Below, in pieces: positions 43,617 through 53,316 of a DNA stretch of 64,000 bases. Source of the DNA: JAQVXR01 sp050945755 (GTDB taxonomy: Bacteria > Bacillota > Dehalobacteriia > Dehalobacteriales > Dehalobacteriaceae); the NCBI GenBank assembly GCA_050945755.1, contig JBMNTN010000002.1:8520-72519 (forward strand), written 5' to 3'. A model generated the notes under the pieces. That model was not told the DNA's origin. It did no database searches and saw nothing but the letters and a program-made list of their open reading frames with translations. Position 1 is the stretch's first letter. The number at the start of each line of letters is the position of its first letter. The position numbers and the translations under genes are program-made.

Positions 43617-43883
43617 ATGCGCATAAAGAAAATCCCCCAACGGATGTGTGTGGGGTGCAAGGAAATGAAAGCGAAAAGATCATTGATTCGAGTGGTGCGA
43701 ACACCTGAAGAGACAGTTATTATTGATGCTACTGGGAAAAAAGCCGGAAGGGGTGCTTATATTTGCCCAAACGAACAATGTCTAGAGTCAGCTATAAAAT
43801 CTAAGGGTTTAGAAAAATCCTTAAAAATAAAAATTTCCCCGGAGATTTATGATATTTTAAAGGAGCAACTACCGATAGAATGA
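43617..43883 (+). CDS. ylxR: YlxR family RNA-binding protein (RNase P modulator)
   Basis: 88 residues. Has the signature RMCVGCKEMKAKRSLIRVVR and GRGAYICPNEQCLE, both with paired cysteines. YlxR (RnpM) of B. subtilis binds RNase P RNA and modulates tRNA processing. Usual position between nusA and ylxQ; overlaps the latter by four bases. Confidence 0.93.
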   Translation: MRIKKIPQRMCVGCKEMKAKRSLIRVVRTPEETVIIDATGKKAGRGAYICPNEQCLESAIKSKGLEKSLKIKISPEIYDILKEQLPIE

Positions 43884-44188
43884 AAGGTAGAGTAGAGGTG
43901 TTATTGGGATTCGCCCAAAAGGCCGGGAAAATTGTTACCGGTGAAGTAGGTTGCAAAAAAAGTATAAAACAGGGGAAGGCTTATCTTTTGATAATTTCCA
44001 TGGATGCCTCGGACAATACCAAAAAAGAGATGCGCTTTTTAAGTTCTGCATATGGGATTCCATATGTAGAATGGGGAACGAAACAAATGTTAGGATTAAG
44101 TACGGGAAGGTCTCCACGCGCTGCTGCAGCGGTGTTAGACCAACAATTTGCCAGTGCGATCGGTAAGTTGCTTTCTGGATCTATTTGA
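43880..44188 (+). CDS. ylxQ: L7Ae family ribosomal/RNA-binding protein (YlxQ)
   Basis: 102 residues, L7Ae/L30e/S12e fold, with GFAQKAGKIVTGEVGCKKSIKQGKAYLLIISMDASDNT as the kink-turn RNA-binding region. Probably a k-turn binder. Coupled to ylxR by ATGA. Confidence 0.92.
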   Translation: MKGRVEVLLGFAQKAGKIVTGEVGCKKSIKQGKAYLLIISMDASDNTKKEMRFLSSAYGIPYVEWGTKQMLGLSTGRSPRAAAAVLDQQFASAIGKLLSGSI

Positions 44189-44211
44189 GTAACAACTATG
44201 GGGGTGGTTTC

Positions 44212-46875
44212 ATGGCCAAGTTAAGAGTATATGAACTGGCAAAAGAATTGTCGATGGAAAGCAGAGAAGTAATTCGTCGCCTCGGGATAATGGGGTTGGA
44301 ATTAAAAAATCACATGAGTACCGTTGATGATAAATTTGCTGACCAGCTGAGGGAAATGGTGAAGCCCGGACCAAGCCGGACTTTTACACCACCATCTCAA
44401 ACTGAGCAGTTGGTGAAAAAAACAGAAAAAAGAGGATCAGAAAAATCTCCTGACAGGAAGGAAGCTAGACAAAAAGTAAAGAATGATAACCGGGAACAGT
44501 CGCGAATGTCTCGAAGTGGCGATAAATCGTCATATAAACAGCTGGAAACAAAACTAAGTGAGCATAGCCCACGCAGGGCACAAGGGTCTCGGGTAGATGA
44601 TAGGACTGTGCAACGGCAACCAGGGTCAAGACCCGGTGATCAAAGAACGCAAAAACACCAAGGAATGCAGGTTGGAGATAACAGGCAGCAGAAGTTTTCC
44701 GGTTCAAAAACTAATGAGCAAAAACCGTCAAGGTATCAAGGATCAAAAACCAGTGATTATAAACCTTTAGTAAGGGGAGGAGAAACCGGGTATCAGAAGT
44801 CACTGGACGTAAAAAAGGATAATCTTCACTCTCGAACTCAAGGTCAAAAGTCCGATGAAAAAAGGCAACGGTCGAATGGAACGGATTCAAAAACTTCAAA
44901 ACCTTTAGTACCTGATCAGCAGTTTAAAAAGAATACTATTTCTTCTGGGAAAAAACAATTTAAAACGGAATTAAATCAAAAAGATCTGCAAAAAGATAAT
45001 AGAGGCAAGGGTAGAAAAAAATCAGAAATGGATCTTCCCAAGGGTAAGGGCAATCAGAAAGGCAAAGGAAATAAAAGACAATATAAAAAAGGAAATCTAT
45101 CAAATAACGAAATCCCTGCTGCTGTACCCAAAAAAGTAGTGATTGGTGAAAGTATTATTGTTTCTGAATTAGCCAAAGGTATGGGAAAAACTTCGGCGGA
45201 AATAATCAAAAAACTAATGGAAATGGGAACAATGGCCACCATTAATCAGGAAATTGATGCCGATACTGCTGTTTTAATTGCTGAAGAATTTGCTATTCCT
45301 GTTGAAGTAAGAGTGGATAAAACCATGGAAATAATGGAAGATCAGGAAGAAAAAGAGGAGGATTTGATCGAACGCCCCCCTGTTGTGACAGTTATGGGTC
45401 ACGTTGATCATGGGAAAACTTCTCTACTGGATGCTATCAGAAAGGCTAATGTTATTGCCACCGAGGCGGGAGGAATCACCCAGCATATCGGTGCTTATCA
45501 AGTTGAAATAAATAATAAAAGGATAACTTTTTTGGATACACCAGGACATGAAGCATTTACAGCCATGCGTGCTAGAGGTACACAAGTAACTGATATTGCC
45601 ATTTTAGTAGTGGCGGCGGACGATGGGGTAATGCCACAGACTATTGAAGCAATCAACCATGCAAAAGCTGCTGAAGTGCCAATCATCGTGGCAATTAATA
45701 AAATTGATAAGCCAAGCGCTAATCCGGAAAAGGTTAAACAGGAACTAACGGAACATGGCATTATAGCAGAAGAATGGGGCGGAGATACAATAATGGTTCC
45801 TGTATCCGCAAAAACGCAGGAAGGTATCCCCCAATTACTGGAAATGATCTTGTTAGTTGCTGAAGTAGGTGAGTTGAAAGCTAATCCGAACCGTTTAGCC
45901 CGTGGAACGGTTGTAGAGGCAGAATTGGACAAGGGAAGAGGCCCGGTTGCCACTGTTTTAGTCCAAAAAGGGACACTGCATATCGGAGATAACGTGGTGG
46001 CAGGGACGACTTTTGGAAAAGTTCGGGCAATGATAGATGATAAAGGGCGAAGGGTTAAGACGGCCCGGCCTTCTACCCCGGTTGAAGTTTTAGGGTTTTC
46101 TGAGGTTCCACCGGCGGGAGAAGTTTTCGTAGCGATAGCTGATGAAAAAGATGCTAGACATATCGCAGGTAAATATCAAATTAAAAAACGAGAAGAAGAA
46201 TTGGGTAAAACTGCGCGAGTCAGCTTGGATGACTTGTTTAAGCAGATTTCAGAAGGAGAAGTTAAGGAGCTTAATATTATTATCAAGGCTGATGTGCAAG
46301 GGTCTATTGAAGCTCTGAGTCAGTCGCTAAATAAATTAAGCACTAATGAAGTCAGGGTTAATACTATTCATAGTGGAGTCGGAACTATTACGGAGTCTGA
46401 TGTTATGCTGGCATCTGCATCTAATGCCATTATTATTGGCTTTAATGTGCGTCCGGATACAAATACGAGGAAGGTAATAGAGGCTGAAAATATTGATCTT
46501 AGATTATACCGGGTAATTTATGATGCGATTGATGATGTGAAAGCTGCTATGGCCGGCCTTTTAGAACCAACTTTCAAAGAAGTAGTTATTGGACGGGCAG
46601 AAGTGCGTGCTACGTTTAAAGTTCCCAAAGTTGGTACAATTGCCGGTTCCTATGTTACGGAAGGAAAAATTACCCGTCAGGCAGGGGTTAGGGTGATTCG
46701 GGATGGAATTGTCATTCATGAAGGGAAAATTTCCTCCTTAAAAAGATTTAAAGATGACGTTAAAGAAGTGGTTAGCGGTTATGAGTGCGGGATTGGGGTA
46801 GAGAATTTCAACGATGTAAAAGAGAATGATGCCATAGAAGCTTTTATTATGGAAGAGATAAAGAGAGAATTGTAA
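44212..46875 (+). CDS. infB: Translation initiation factor IF-2
   Basis: 887 residues from ATG 44212 (GGGGTGG upstream; an in-frame TTG at 44185 overlaps ylxQ). An IF2_N module at 1-55 is followed by about 250 residues of low-complexity charged and Q/G/S/K-rich sequence with loosely repeated GSKxxDxK-like units, a second IF2_N module near 310-365, then the GTPase (GHVDHGKTSLLD, DTPGHEAFTAMRARG, NKIDKP) and domains that bind fMet-tRNA. The linker is longer and less structured than in many relatives. Confidence 0.96.
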   Translation: MAKLRVYELAKELSMESREVIRRLGIMGLELKNHMSTVDDKFADQLREMVKPGPSRTFTPPSQTEQLVKKTEKRGSEKSPDRKEARQKVKNDNREQSRMSRSGDKSSYKQLETKLSEHSPRRAQGSRVDDRTVQRQPGSRPGDQRTQKHQGMQVGDNRQQKFSGSKTNEQKPSRYQGSKTSDYKPLVRGGETGYQKSLDVKKDNLHSRTQGQKSDEKRQRSNGTDSKTSKPLVPDQQFKKNTISSGKKQFKTELNQKDLQKDNRGKGRKKSEMDLPKGKGNQKGKGNKRQYKKGNLSNNEIPAAVPKKVVIGESIIVSELAKGMGKTSAEIIKKLMEMGTMATINQEIDADTAVLIAEEFAIPVEVRVDKTMEIMEDQEEKEEDLIERPPVVTVMGHVDHGKTSLLDAIRKANVIATEAGGITQHIGAYQVEINNKRITFLDTPGHEAFTAMRARGTQVTDIAILVVAADDGVMPQTIEAINHAKAAEVPIIVAINKIDKPSANPEKVKQELTEHGIIAEEWGGDTIMVPVSAKTQEGIPQLLEMILLVAEVGELKANPNRLARGTVVEAELDKGRGPVATVLVQKGTLHIGDNVVAGTTFGKVRAMIDDKGRRVKTARPSTPVEVLGFSEVPPAGEVFVAIADEKDARHIAGKYQIKKREEELGKTARVSLDDLFKQISEGEVKELNIIIKADVQGSIEALSQSLNKLSTNEVRVNTIHSGVGTITESDVMLASASNAIIIGFNVRPDTNTRKVIEAENIDLRLYRVIYDAIDDVKAAMAGLLEPTFKEVVIGRAEVRATFKVPKVGTIAGSYVTEGKITRQAGVRVIRDGIVIHEGKISSLKRFKDDVKEVVSGYECGIGVENFNDVKENDAIEAFIMEEIKREL

Positions 46876-46890
46876 GGAAGGATGGGTACC

Positions 46891-47250
46891 ATGGCCAAGT
46901 ATCGATTTGGACGATTGGGTGAAGAGTTTAAAAAAGAAATTTCTTCTATTATTAAAGATGAGGTCAAGGACCCGAGAGTTGGTTTTGTATCTATTGTTGA
47001 CGTTCATGTGTCAGGTGATTTACGGCATGCTAAGGTTTTTGTCAGTGTTTTAGGTAATGAAACAGAAGTAAAAGAGACGATGGCAGCCCTCAAAAAGGCG
47101 ACAGGGTTTATCAGGCGTGAAATAGCCCAAAGAATCCAACTGAGATATACTCCGGAGATTGTCTTTGTATATGACGATTCTATTATCCAAGGTACCCGAA
47201 TATCAAAATTACTCGATGAATGCCTAACAAAAGGTGAAAAAGATGAATAG
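46891..47250 (+). CDS. rbfA: Ribosome-binding factor A
   Basis: 119 residues from ATG 46891; AAGGAAGG lies nine bases before it, while an ATG at 46882 touches that site. Compact KH-like fold with GEEFKKEISSIIKDEVKDPRVGFVSI. Assists late 30S maturation. In Bacillus ylxP (DUF503) lies between infB and rbfA; it is absent here. Confidence 0.95.
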   Translation: MAKYRFGRLGEEFKKEISSIIKDEVKDPRVGFVSIVDVHVSGDLRHAKVFVSVLGNETEVKETMAALKKATGFIRREIAQRIQLRYTPEIVFVYDDSIIQGTRISKLLDECLTKGEKDE

Positions 47251-48214
47251 CCTAAAGGAAATCGTTGATATAATTAAAAAAAGCGACAATATTTTGCTCA
47301 CGTCCCATATTATGCCCGATGGAGATAGTATGGGTTCAGTATTGGGTCTTGGTATGGCGTTGGAATCATTATCTAAAAAAGTTTATATGGTAATGGAAGA
47401 TCCAATTCCTCAGCTTTATCACTTTTTAGCCGGCAGCAATAGGATAATTTCGCCTGATTCTTTTAAGGAGAATCCAGAACTGGTAATCTTTTTGGATTGT
47501 ACAGAATATTCTCGGGCAGGAAGCGGTTGGTTTGAAAAATTTAATACAGATACTGTTATAATTAACATTGATCATCATATTAGCAATCAACATTTCGCCA
47601 AGATTAATTATGTAGACGGATCTGCAGCAGCAACTGCTCAGATAATTTGTCAAATTTTAAAAGAAATGAACGTTCCCTGCTCTCAGGAAATTGCTACTGC
47701 CTTGTATGTCGGAATTGTCATGGACACAGGGTCCTTTAAGTATCAAAACACTACCCCGGATACTTTGCGGAAAGCTGCTTGGCTATTGGAACAGGGAGTA
47801 GACCTTTCATTTATCAGGGAAAACTTATATGAGAATAAGTCCTTAAAAAGTCTGCAGGTTTTAGCATTAGCTTTAAACAACCTGCAGGTTTCATCGGACA
47901 ATAAGATAGCATGGACAAGCCTTAGTAAAGAGGCACTTGATGAGCTTCAGGTTAAACCCGAACATTGTGATGGTATAGTTAATTATCCTATTTCAATTAC
48001 AGGTGTACAAGTGGGACTTATGTTCCGGGAAACAGAGAACAATACCATTAAAATTGGACTGCGCTGTCGGACCGGGAGAGATGTCAATAAAATTGCGAAT
48101 TTCTTTGGCGGGGGAGGACATAAATTGGCTGCCGGATGTCAAGTAGATGGTCCGCTGGAAAAAGCCATTAAACAGGTGTTGGAGGTAACCCGTAAAGCAT
48201 TAGGGGGTTCATAA
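47243..48214 (+). CDS. nrnA: DHH family phosphoesterase (NrnA-like oligoribonuclease/pAp phosphatase)
   Basis: 323 residues from ATG 47243 (AAAGGTG upstream; a GTG at 47234 is part of the site). Motifs PDGDSMGS (DxD), NIDHHISNQHF (DHH) and the DHHA1 glycine-rich GGGGHKLAAGC. Degrades short RNA oligos and probably pAp. Overlaps rbfA by eight bases; rbfA-nrnA-truB is common in Clostridia. Confidence 0.93.
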   Translation: MNSLKEIVDIIKKSDNILLTSHIMPDGDSMGSVLGLGMALESLSKKVYMVMEDPIPQLYHFLAGSNRIISPDSFKENPELVIFLDCTEYSRAGSGWFEKFNTDTVIINIDHHISNQHFAKINYVDGSAAATAQIICQILKEMNVPCSQEIATALYVGIVMDTGSFKYQNTTPDTLRKAAWLLEQGVDLSFIRENLYENKSLKSLQVLALALNNLQVSSDNKIAWTSLSKEALDELQVKPEHCDGIVNYPISITGVQVGLMFRETENNTIKIGLRCRTGRDVNKIANFFGGGGHKLAAGCQVDGPLEKAIKQVLEVTRKALGGS

Positions 48215-48216
48215 GA

Positions 48217-49128
48217 ATGGATGGTTTTATTAATCTACTTAAACCACCGGGTATGACATCCCATGATGCCGTCAACTACCTGCGCAATATTTTACGTTAT
48301 AAAAAAATTGGTCATACTGGAACGCTGGATCCGGGTGCCGCCGGTGTTTTGCCAATCTGTCTGGGTAAGGCTACCCGGCTAGCGGAATATTTAACTGAGC
48401 TACCCAAGTGTTATCGAGCGGAAATTACTCTGGGGATTACCACCGATACCCAAGATAGTTACGGAAAAAAAGAAAGGGTTTGTGCTTGTACTCAGTTGGA
48501 GCAAGAAAAATTTCTTCAAGTCCTTCCGGAATTCGTCGGGGAACAAAAGCAGGTACCGCCCATGGTTTCTGCATTGCGAGTGGGGGGAAAACGACTCTAT
48601 GAATTAGCACGGGAAGGAATTGAAATAGATAGAACACCCAGAACAATTAAAATATATAGCCTAACTGTGGTAAAATTCAATTGGAGGTTAACCCATCCCA
48701 AAGTAGTAATAGATATTCAATGTTCCAAAGGTACGTATATACGCACACTTTGTCATGATATTGGGGAGAGGCTAAAAGTCGGGGCGCACATGTCATATTT
48801 AATTCGTACTGAGTCGGGACCTTTTAAGATACAGGATGCTTATACATTAGAGGAAATTATGAATTATGACCGGCAGGAAGAAAAGTTATTTATTCAACCT
48901 ATGCAGGCGGGAATATGTTTTTTACCGGTAATCATGGTAGACGATATTCAGGCCAAGAGTATTAAGCATGGCAATCCGGTTTCCCTATCCGGAAATAATT
49001 TTTTAGAAAATCAAATCTACCGCGTGGAAACAGGTGAGAAAACGCTTTTAGCCATTGGAAAGGTTAGGATAGGTGCTGACTTGAAAATACCAGTACTTAA
49101 ACCGCTTAAAGTCTTGGCATCTCAATAA
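48217..49128 (+). CDS. truB: tRNA pseudouridine(55) synthase
   Basis: 303 residues. Catalytic aspartate in KIGHTGTLDPGAAGVLPIC, then KCYRAEITLGITTDTQD and CSKGTYIRTLCHDIG. Makes the T-loop pseudouridine of tRNAs. Two bases after nrnA, GGGGG before ATG 48217. Confidence 0.95.
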   Translation: MDGFINLLKPPGMTSHDAVNYLRNILRYKKIGHTGTLDPGAAGVLPICLGKATRLAEYLTELPKCYRAEITLGITTDTQDSYGKKERVCACTQLEQEKFLQVLPEFVGEQKQVPPMVSALRVGGKRLYELAREGIEIDRTPRTIKIYSLTVVKFNWRLTHPKVVIDIQCSKGTYIRTLCHDIGERLKVGAHMSYLIRTESGPFKIQDAYTLEEIMNYDRQEEKLFIQPMQAGICFLPVIMVDDIQAKSIKHGNPVSLSGNNFLENQIYRVETGEKTLLAIGKVRIGADLKIPVLKPLKVLASQ

Positions 49129-49190
49129 AGATTAGTTTTGTATTAAGAGGTTTTTAATAATATTACAACGCAGTTAAGGGAGAGAGCAGC

Positions 49191-50141
49191 ATGAAGGTCA
49201 TCACCAGCTTGCAGGATTTTTCTTCACAAGGAAAATTTGTCTCAGTAGCATTAGGTAATTTTGACGGAGTCCATATTGGACATCAGCATATTATTAAACA
49301 ACTTGTCAATGAGGCAAAAAGGAAAAATGGCATCAGCGTTGTATTTACGTTTGAACCCCATCCTTTAAAAGTATTGAATCAAGCAAATTGTCCCCAGCTA
49401 TTAACCAGATTGGAAGATAAACAGAGAATCATAAGCAATCTCCATGTTGATTTTCTTCTTTTGTATCCTTTTAATCTTAACACAGCTCAAATGATTCCTG
49501 ATGATTTTGTTAAGGAAATACTCATTAAGGGACTGGGGGCAAAGCATGTTTTTGTTGGCTTTAATTTTACCTTTGGTCGAAAAGCACAGGGTACTGCAGA
49601 AACGTTGAAGGAAATTTGCGCCAATTATGGTTGCGAAGTAACAATATTCCCTCCTGTTATGGTGGATGGGGTCTGTGTCAGCAGTACCAGAGTAAGGGAA
49701 TGTTTGACCAATGGCCGCATTAAAGAAGGGAACATGCTATTAGGTTCTTATTATCAGATAAAAGGAACGGTAGTGCATGGTGATAAAATTGGCAGAGATA
49801 TGGGATTCCCTACGGCAAATCTGGCATTTTCTTCGGAAATAATTGTTCCGGCCAATGGGGTGTATGCTGTAAAGGTACTAACGCGGGAAGGAGTTTTTGA
49901 CGGGGTTGCTAATATTGGTTGCCGGCCAACTATTGGCAATAACCTTCCCCGAACTATTGAAATTCATATTTTAGAACGAACTTTAAATATATATAATCAA
50001 GAAATCAAAGTTTTTTTTGTAGACCGATTAAGAGATGAAATTAGATTTTCCGGGAAGGAGCAGCTAGCTCACCAAATTTATGAAGATGTTGAGAGAGCAA
50101 AATTTATCTTGAATAGTTTCAATTTACCGATTGTTAAATAA
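49191..50141 (+). CDS. ribF: Bifunctional riboflavin kinase / FAD synthetase
   Basis: 316 residues. N-terminal nucleotidyltransferase (VALGNFDGVHIGHQHII, VSSTRVRECLTNGRI) and C-terminal riboflavin kinase (GDKIGRDMGFPTANL, NGVYAVKV, VANIGCRPTIG). Converts riboflavin to FMN and FAD. Called ribC in B. subtilis. AAGGGAGAG lies upstream. Confidence 0.95.
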   Translation: MKVITSLQDFSSQGKFVSVALGNFDGVHIGHQHIIKQLVNEAKRKNGISVVFTFEPHPLKVLNQANCPQLLTRLEDKQRIISNLHVDFLLLYPFNLNTAQMIPDDFVKEILIKGLGAKHVFVGFNFTFGRKAQGTAETLKEICANYGCEVTIFPPVMVDGVCVSSTRVRECLTNGRIKEGNMLLGSYYQIKGTVVHGDKIGRDMGFPTANLAFSSEIIVPANGVYAVKVLTREGVFDGVANIGCRPTIGNNLPRTIEIHILERTLNIYNQEIKVFFVDRLRDEIRFSGKEQLAHQIYEDVERAKFILNSFNLPIVK

Positions 50142-50248
50142 TAGGTCACGTGGTAAAGGAATAATAAATATCCTTTTTTCATAAGATTTCACAAATGAGT
50201 TAATAGCGGCAGGTTGAAGATGCTCCCGTTTCATAGAGGGTGGATAGT

Positions 50249-50470
50249 TTGCGTGTAGTTATTTCCGGTCATGCCAGAAAAAGGCTAAAGGACAACCGAC
50301 AGGGGAGTATCACAAGGGATGATATCATTGGTGCTGCTCAGCAAATTCCCGGACTAATACCAACGGCGACAAGATTTCGGGGATACATAGCAAAATCAGG
50401 CAGGATTTTTGATATTGTGGCAAAAGACATACCAGGTGGACGTTTGGTTATTACAATTATCGGAAAGTAG
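50249..50470 (+). CDS. Small protein of unknown function between ribF and rpsO
   Basis: 73 residues from TTG 50249 (AGAGGGTGG five bases upstream; GTG 50240 is an alternative). Begins RVVISGHARKRLKDNRQGSI and ends in alternating strands (GRIFDIVAKDIPGGRLVITIIGK), reminiscent of small RelE-like or DUF4258-type folds, but not placed with certainty. No antitoxin-like partner is beside it. It sits in the core translation operon. Confidence 0.5.
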   Translation: MRVVISGHARKRLKDNRQGSITRDDIIGAAQQIPGLIPTATRFRGYIAKSGRIFDIVAKDIPGGRLVITIIGK

Positions 50471-50605
50471 CTTGCGTAAGTGAAAAAAATCGGTTATAAT
50501 CCTTATGATAAATATGGGTATCAACCGTTTGCTAGGATTAACGAAAACTCCGACGTTTTTCTTGGCTGGCGGCGTTTAGAAAGATTAAAGGAGGTGAAGT
50601 TTGCT

Positions 50606-50875
50606 GTGACATTAGTATCAGAGAAGAAACAGGAAATAATTGATAAATTTAAAATCCATGAAAGCGATACCGGTTCGCCGGAAGTGCAAATTGCCATTTT
50701 AACAACAAGAATTAACCATTTAACCGAGCACCTGAAGATTCACAAAAAGGACCATCATTCCCGCAGAGGTCTTCTTAAGATGGTTGGTCAGCGTAGGGGG
50801 TTATTAAACTACCTGAAAAAGAGTGATATCGAAAGGTATCGAAAGGTAATTGAAGCACTGGGATTACGGAGATAA
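50606..50875 (+). CDS. rpsO: 30S ribosomal protein S15
   Basis: 89 residues, the standard S15 length, from GTG 50606 with a perfect AAAGGAGGTGA eight bases upstream; the frame is open 126 bases further upstream but that stretch is non-conserved. Motif DTGSPEVQIAILTTRINHLTEHLKIHKKDHHSRRGLL is diagnostic. Binds 16S rRNA central domain. The 135-base leader could hold the usual S15 autoregulatory site, but no fold is obvious. Confidence 0.96.
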   Translation: MTLVSEKKQEIIDKFKIHESDTGSPEVQIAILTTRINHLTEHLKIHKKDHHSRRGLLKMVGQRRGLLNYLKKSDIERYRKVIEALGLRR

Positions 50876-50877
50876 GG

Positions 50878-50905
50878 AGAGCGGATTATCCGCTCTTTAT
50901 TTTTT
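50878..50905 (+). terminator. Terminator after rpsO
   Basis: Perfect eight-bp stem AGAGCGGA/TCCGCTCT, loop TTA, then T-rich tract. Confidence 0.9.
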
Positions 50906-51057
50906 CTTATTTCCACTCCTAAAGGCAAAAGTATTTTATGGGATGCATTTTTTGTTAATAGTATTGGCATTAGAAGGAAATAATATTATATGTGTCGAAG
51001 TTTAATTAGTTGAAAAGATAAGCATTTTTACAAAACAGGAGGTTTAAATTATTTTTT

Positions 51058-53220
51058 ATGCAGAATCAGGCGTTTAGAAAGAGTATGGAGGTTGGAGAAA
51101 GAACGTTGACCCTGGAAACCGGCCGCATGGCAAAACAGGCGAGCGGAGCTGTTTTTACTACATATGGTGACACAATGGTACTGGCAACTGCTACAGGATC
51201 TAATGAACCTAGGGAAGGGATTGATTTTTTCCCATTGACGGTAGATTATGAAGAGAGATTATATGCCGTAGGGAAAATTCCGGGTGGTTTTATTAAACGG
51301 GAGGGACGACCTAGTGAAAAAGCAATTCTTTCCTCACGGATGATTGACCGTCCAATCAGACCGTTATTTCCCAAAGGCTATAGAAATGATGTGCAGGTTG
51401 TTACTACGGTGATGTCTGTAGACCAAAACAATCCTCCCGATATTACGGCAATGAACGGTGCTTCTGCCGCTCTTACTATTTCCGATATTCCCTTTCAGGG
51501 ACCGATAGGTGCCGTGTCTGTAGGCCGGGTAGATGGAAAGTTTATTATTAACCCTACGGTGGATCAGAGAAACCAGAGTGATATGCGCATAACGATTGCC
51601 GGCACCAAAGACGCGGTAATTATGGTTGAAGCTGCGGCCAATGAGGTGCCGGAAGAGGAAATTCTCGAAGCCATTATGTTTGGCCATGATACTATTAAAA
51701 AAATTGTTGCCTTCATTGAAGAGTTTCGTTCTGAAGCGCTAGACTTAGGCTTGGCTAAAGAGAAACGAGAGTTTACTCCGGAAAAACCTGCAGAAGAAAT
51801 GGAAGATAATATTCGTTCTTATGGCACCAGTCAGATAGACGCTGCCATCCGAAAGTGTGCTCAGGAAAAAATGGCCAAAAAGGATCGGGAAACTTATTTA
51901 AAAGAAATAAAGGAAGATATTTGTAAGCATTTTGAGGAGGAGTATCCTGAGGAAGATAAAAGTATTAAGGCGATTGTTGATACGATAGAAAAAGAAGTGC
52001 TTCGCCGAATAATTGCCAAAGAGAAAATACGTATTGATGGCCGGAAAATCAATGAGGTACGCCCTATTTCTGTTGAAGTGGGTGTTTTAAGCCGGACACA
52101 TGGTTCTGCTCTTTTCACCAGAGGCCAAACCCAGATTCTTAATGCCTGTACATTGGGTGCAGTAAGTGATGAACAGATTTTGGATGGGCTGGGTCTTGAG
52201 GAGTCAAAGCGTTATATGCATCACTACAATTTTCCCCCATACAGTGTTGGGGAGGCTAGGCCGATTCGTGGTCCTGGACGAAGGGAAATTGGCCATGGTG
52301 CTCTGGCAGAAAGGGCTTTGGAACCGGTTATTCCTTCCGAAGATGATTTTCCGTATACCATTAGATTGGTATCAGAAGCAATTGAATCAAACGGTTCTAC
52401 ATCAATGGGCAGCGTTTGCGGCAGCACCCTTTCTTTAATGGATGCCGGTGTTCCTATCAAGGCGCCGGTTGCCGGTGTAGCAATGGGATTAATCAAAGAT
52501 GAGGAGCATATCACTGTCCTAACTGATATTCAGGGGATTGAAGATTTTTTGGGTGATATGGATTTTAAGGTAGCGGGGACTGCCCAAGGGGTAACTGCCA
52601 TTCAAATGGATATTAAAATTGCGGGAATTAACAGAGAAGTTCTCCAGCAGGCTTTAGCTCAAGCTAAAGAAGGCCGGATGTATATCTTAGGAAAAATGCT
52701 GGAAGTAATCAGTGAACCTCGGAAAGAACTTTCTCCCTACGCGCCGCGTATCATTAGAACAAAGATTCACCCGGATAAAATCAGAGATGTAATCGGTACC
52801 GGAGGTAAAATTATCAAAAAAATTATTGAAGACACTGGGGCAAGTATTGACATTGAAGATGACGGCCGGATATTTATTGCCAGCGTAGATGGTGCAATGG
52901 GTGAAAAAGCGTTGAAGATTATTGAAAATATTACTCAGGATGTAGAGGTTGGACGTACTTATCTGGGCAAAGTGGTTAAAGTAATGGACTTTGGTGCTTT
53001 CGTGGAAGTGATTCCGGGGGTTTTAGATTTACCCGGAAAAGAAGGGATGGTACATATCTCCCAGTTAGCGAATAAACGGGTGGCGAAAGTAACTGATGTG
53101 GTTAAAGAAGGGGATGAAGTCCTGGTTAAAGCAATTGGCATTGACAGCCAAGGCAGGGTAAAGCTTTCCCGGAAAGAAGCTCTTCGGGACCAAGAATCAC
53201 GAAAAATGTTCGAAGAGTAA
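51058..53220 (+). CDS. pnp: Polyribonucleotide nucleotidyltransferase (PNPase)
   Basis: 720 residues. Two RNase PH domains (1-215 and about 320-550), an all-alpha linker between, then KH (IGTGGKIIKKIIEDTGASI) and S1 (GRTYLGKVVKVMDFGAFVE) domains. Phosphorolytic 3'-5' exonuclease in mRNA decay. The nearest AGGAGG is 15 bases before ATG 51058, an unusually long spacing; no nearer in-frame start codon exists. Confidence 0.96.
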   Translation: MQNQAFRKSMEVGERTLTLETGRMAKQASGAVFTTYGDTMVLATATGSNEPREGIDFFPLTVDYEERLYAVGKIPGGFIKREGRPSEKAILSSRMIDRPIRPLFPKGYRNDVQVVTTVMSVDQNNPPDITAMNGASAALTISDIPFQGPIGAVSVGRVDGKFIINPTVDQRNQSDMRITIAGTKDAVIMVEAAANEVPEEEILEAIMFGHDTIKKIVAFIEEFRSEALDLGLAKEKREFTPEKPAEEMEDNIRSYGTSQIDAAIRKCAQEKMAKKDRETYLKEIKEDICKHFEEEYPEEDKSIKAIVDTIEKEVLRRIIAKEKIRIDGRKINEVRPISVEVGVLSRTHGSALFTRGQTQILNACTLGAVSDEQILDGLGLEESKRYMHHYNFPPYSVGEARPIRGPGRREIGHGALAERALEPVIPSEDDFPYTIRLVSEAIESNGSTSMGSVCGSTLSLMDAGVPIKAPVAGVAMGLIKDEEHITVLTDIQGIEDFLGDMDFKVAGTAQGVTAIQMDIKIAGINREVLQQALAQAKEGRMYILGKMLEVISEPRKELSPYAPRIIRTKIHPDKIRDVIGTGGKIIKKIIEDTGASIDIEDDGRIFIASVDGAMGEKALKIIENITQDVEVGRTYLGKVVKVMDFGAFVEVIPGVLDLPGKEGMVHISQLANKRVAKVTDVVKEGDEVLVKAIGIDSQGRVKLSRKEALRDQESRKMFEE

Positions 53221-53245
53221 AAAGCACCGTCGGTGCTTTTTTGCT
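53219..53245 (+). terminator. Terminator after pnp
   Basis: AAAAGCAC/GTGCTTTT stem around CGTCG, overlapping the pnp stop codon, then Ts. Confidence 0.85.
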
Positions 53246-53316
53246 TAGGATATAGCTCTTTCATAAATAAATCTTTCCCCGAATAACATTAATTAGCAAA
53301 TAAGGGGAGGAATATT

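Noticed and set aside
44380..45130. DNA tandem repeats in infB
   Set aside because: The repetition is loose, at protein level only, and typical of the variable IF-2 linker.
50480..50605. N-terminal extension giving a 131-residue S15
   Set aside because: The upstream codons are non-conserved and GTG 50606 has a perfect ribosome binding site and gives the standard 89 residues.
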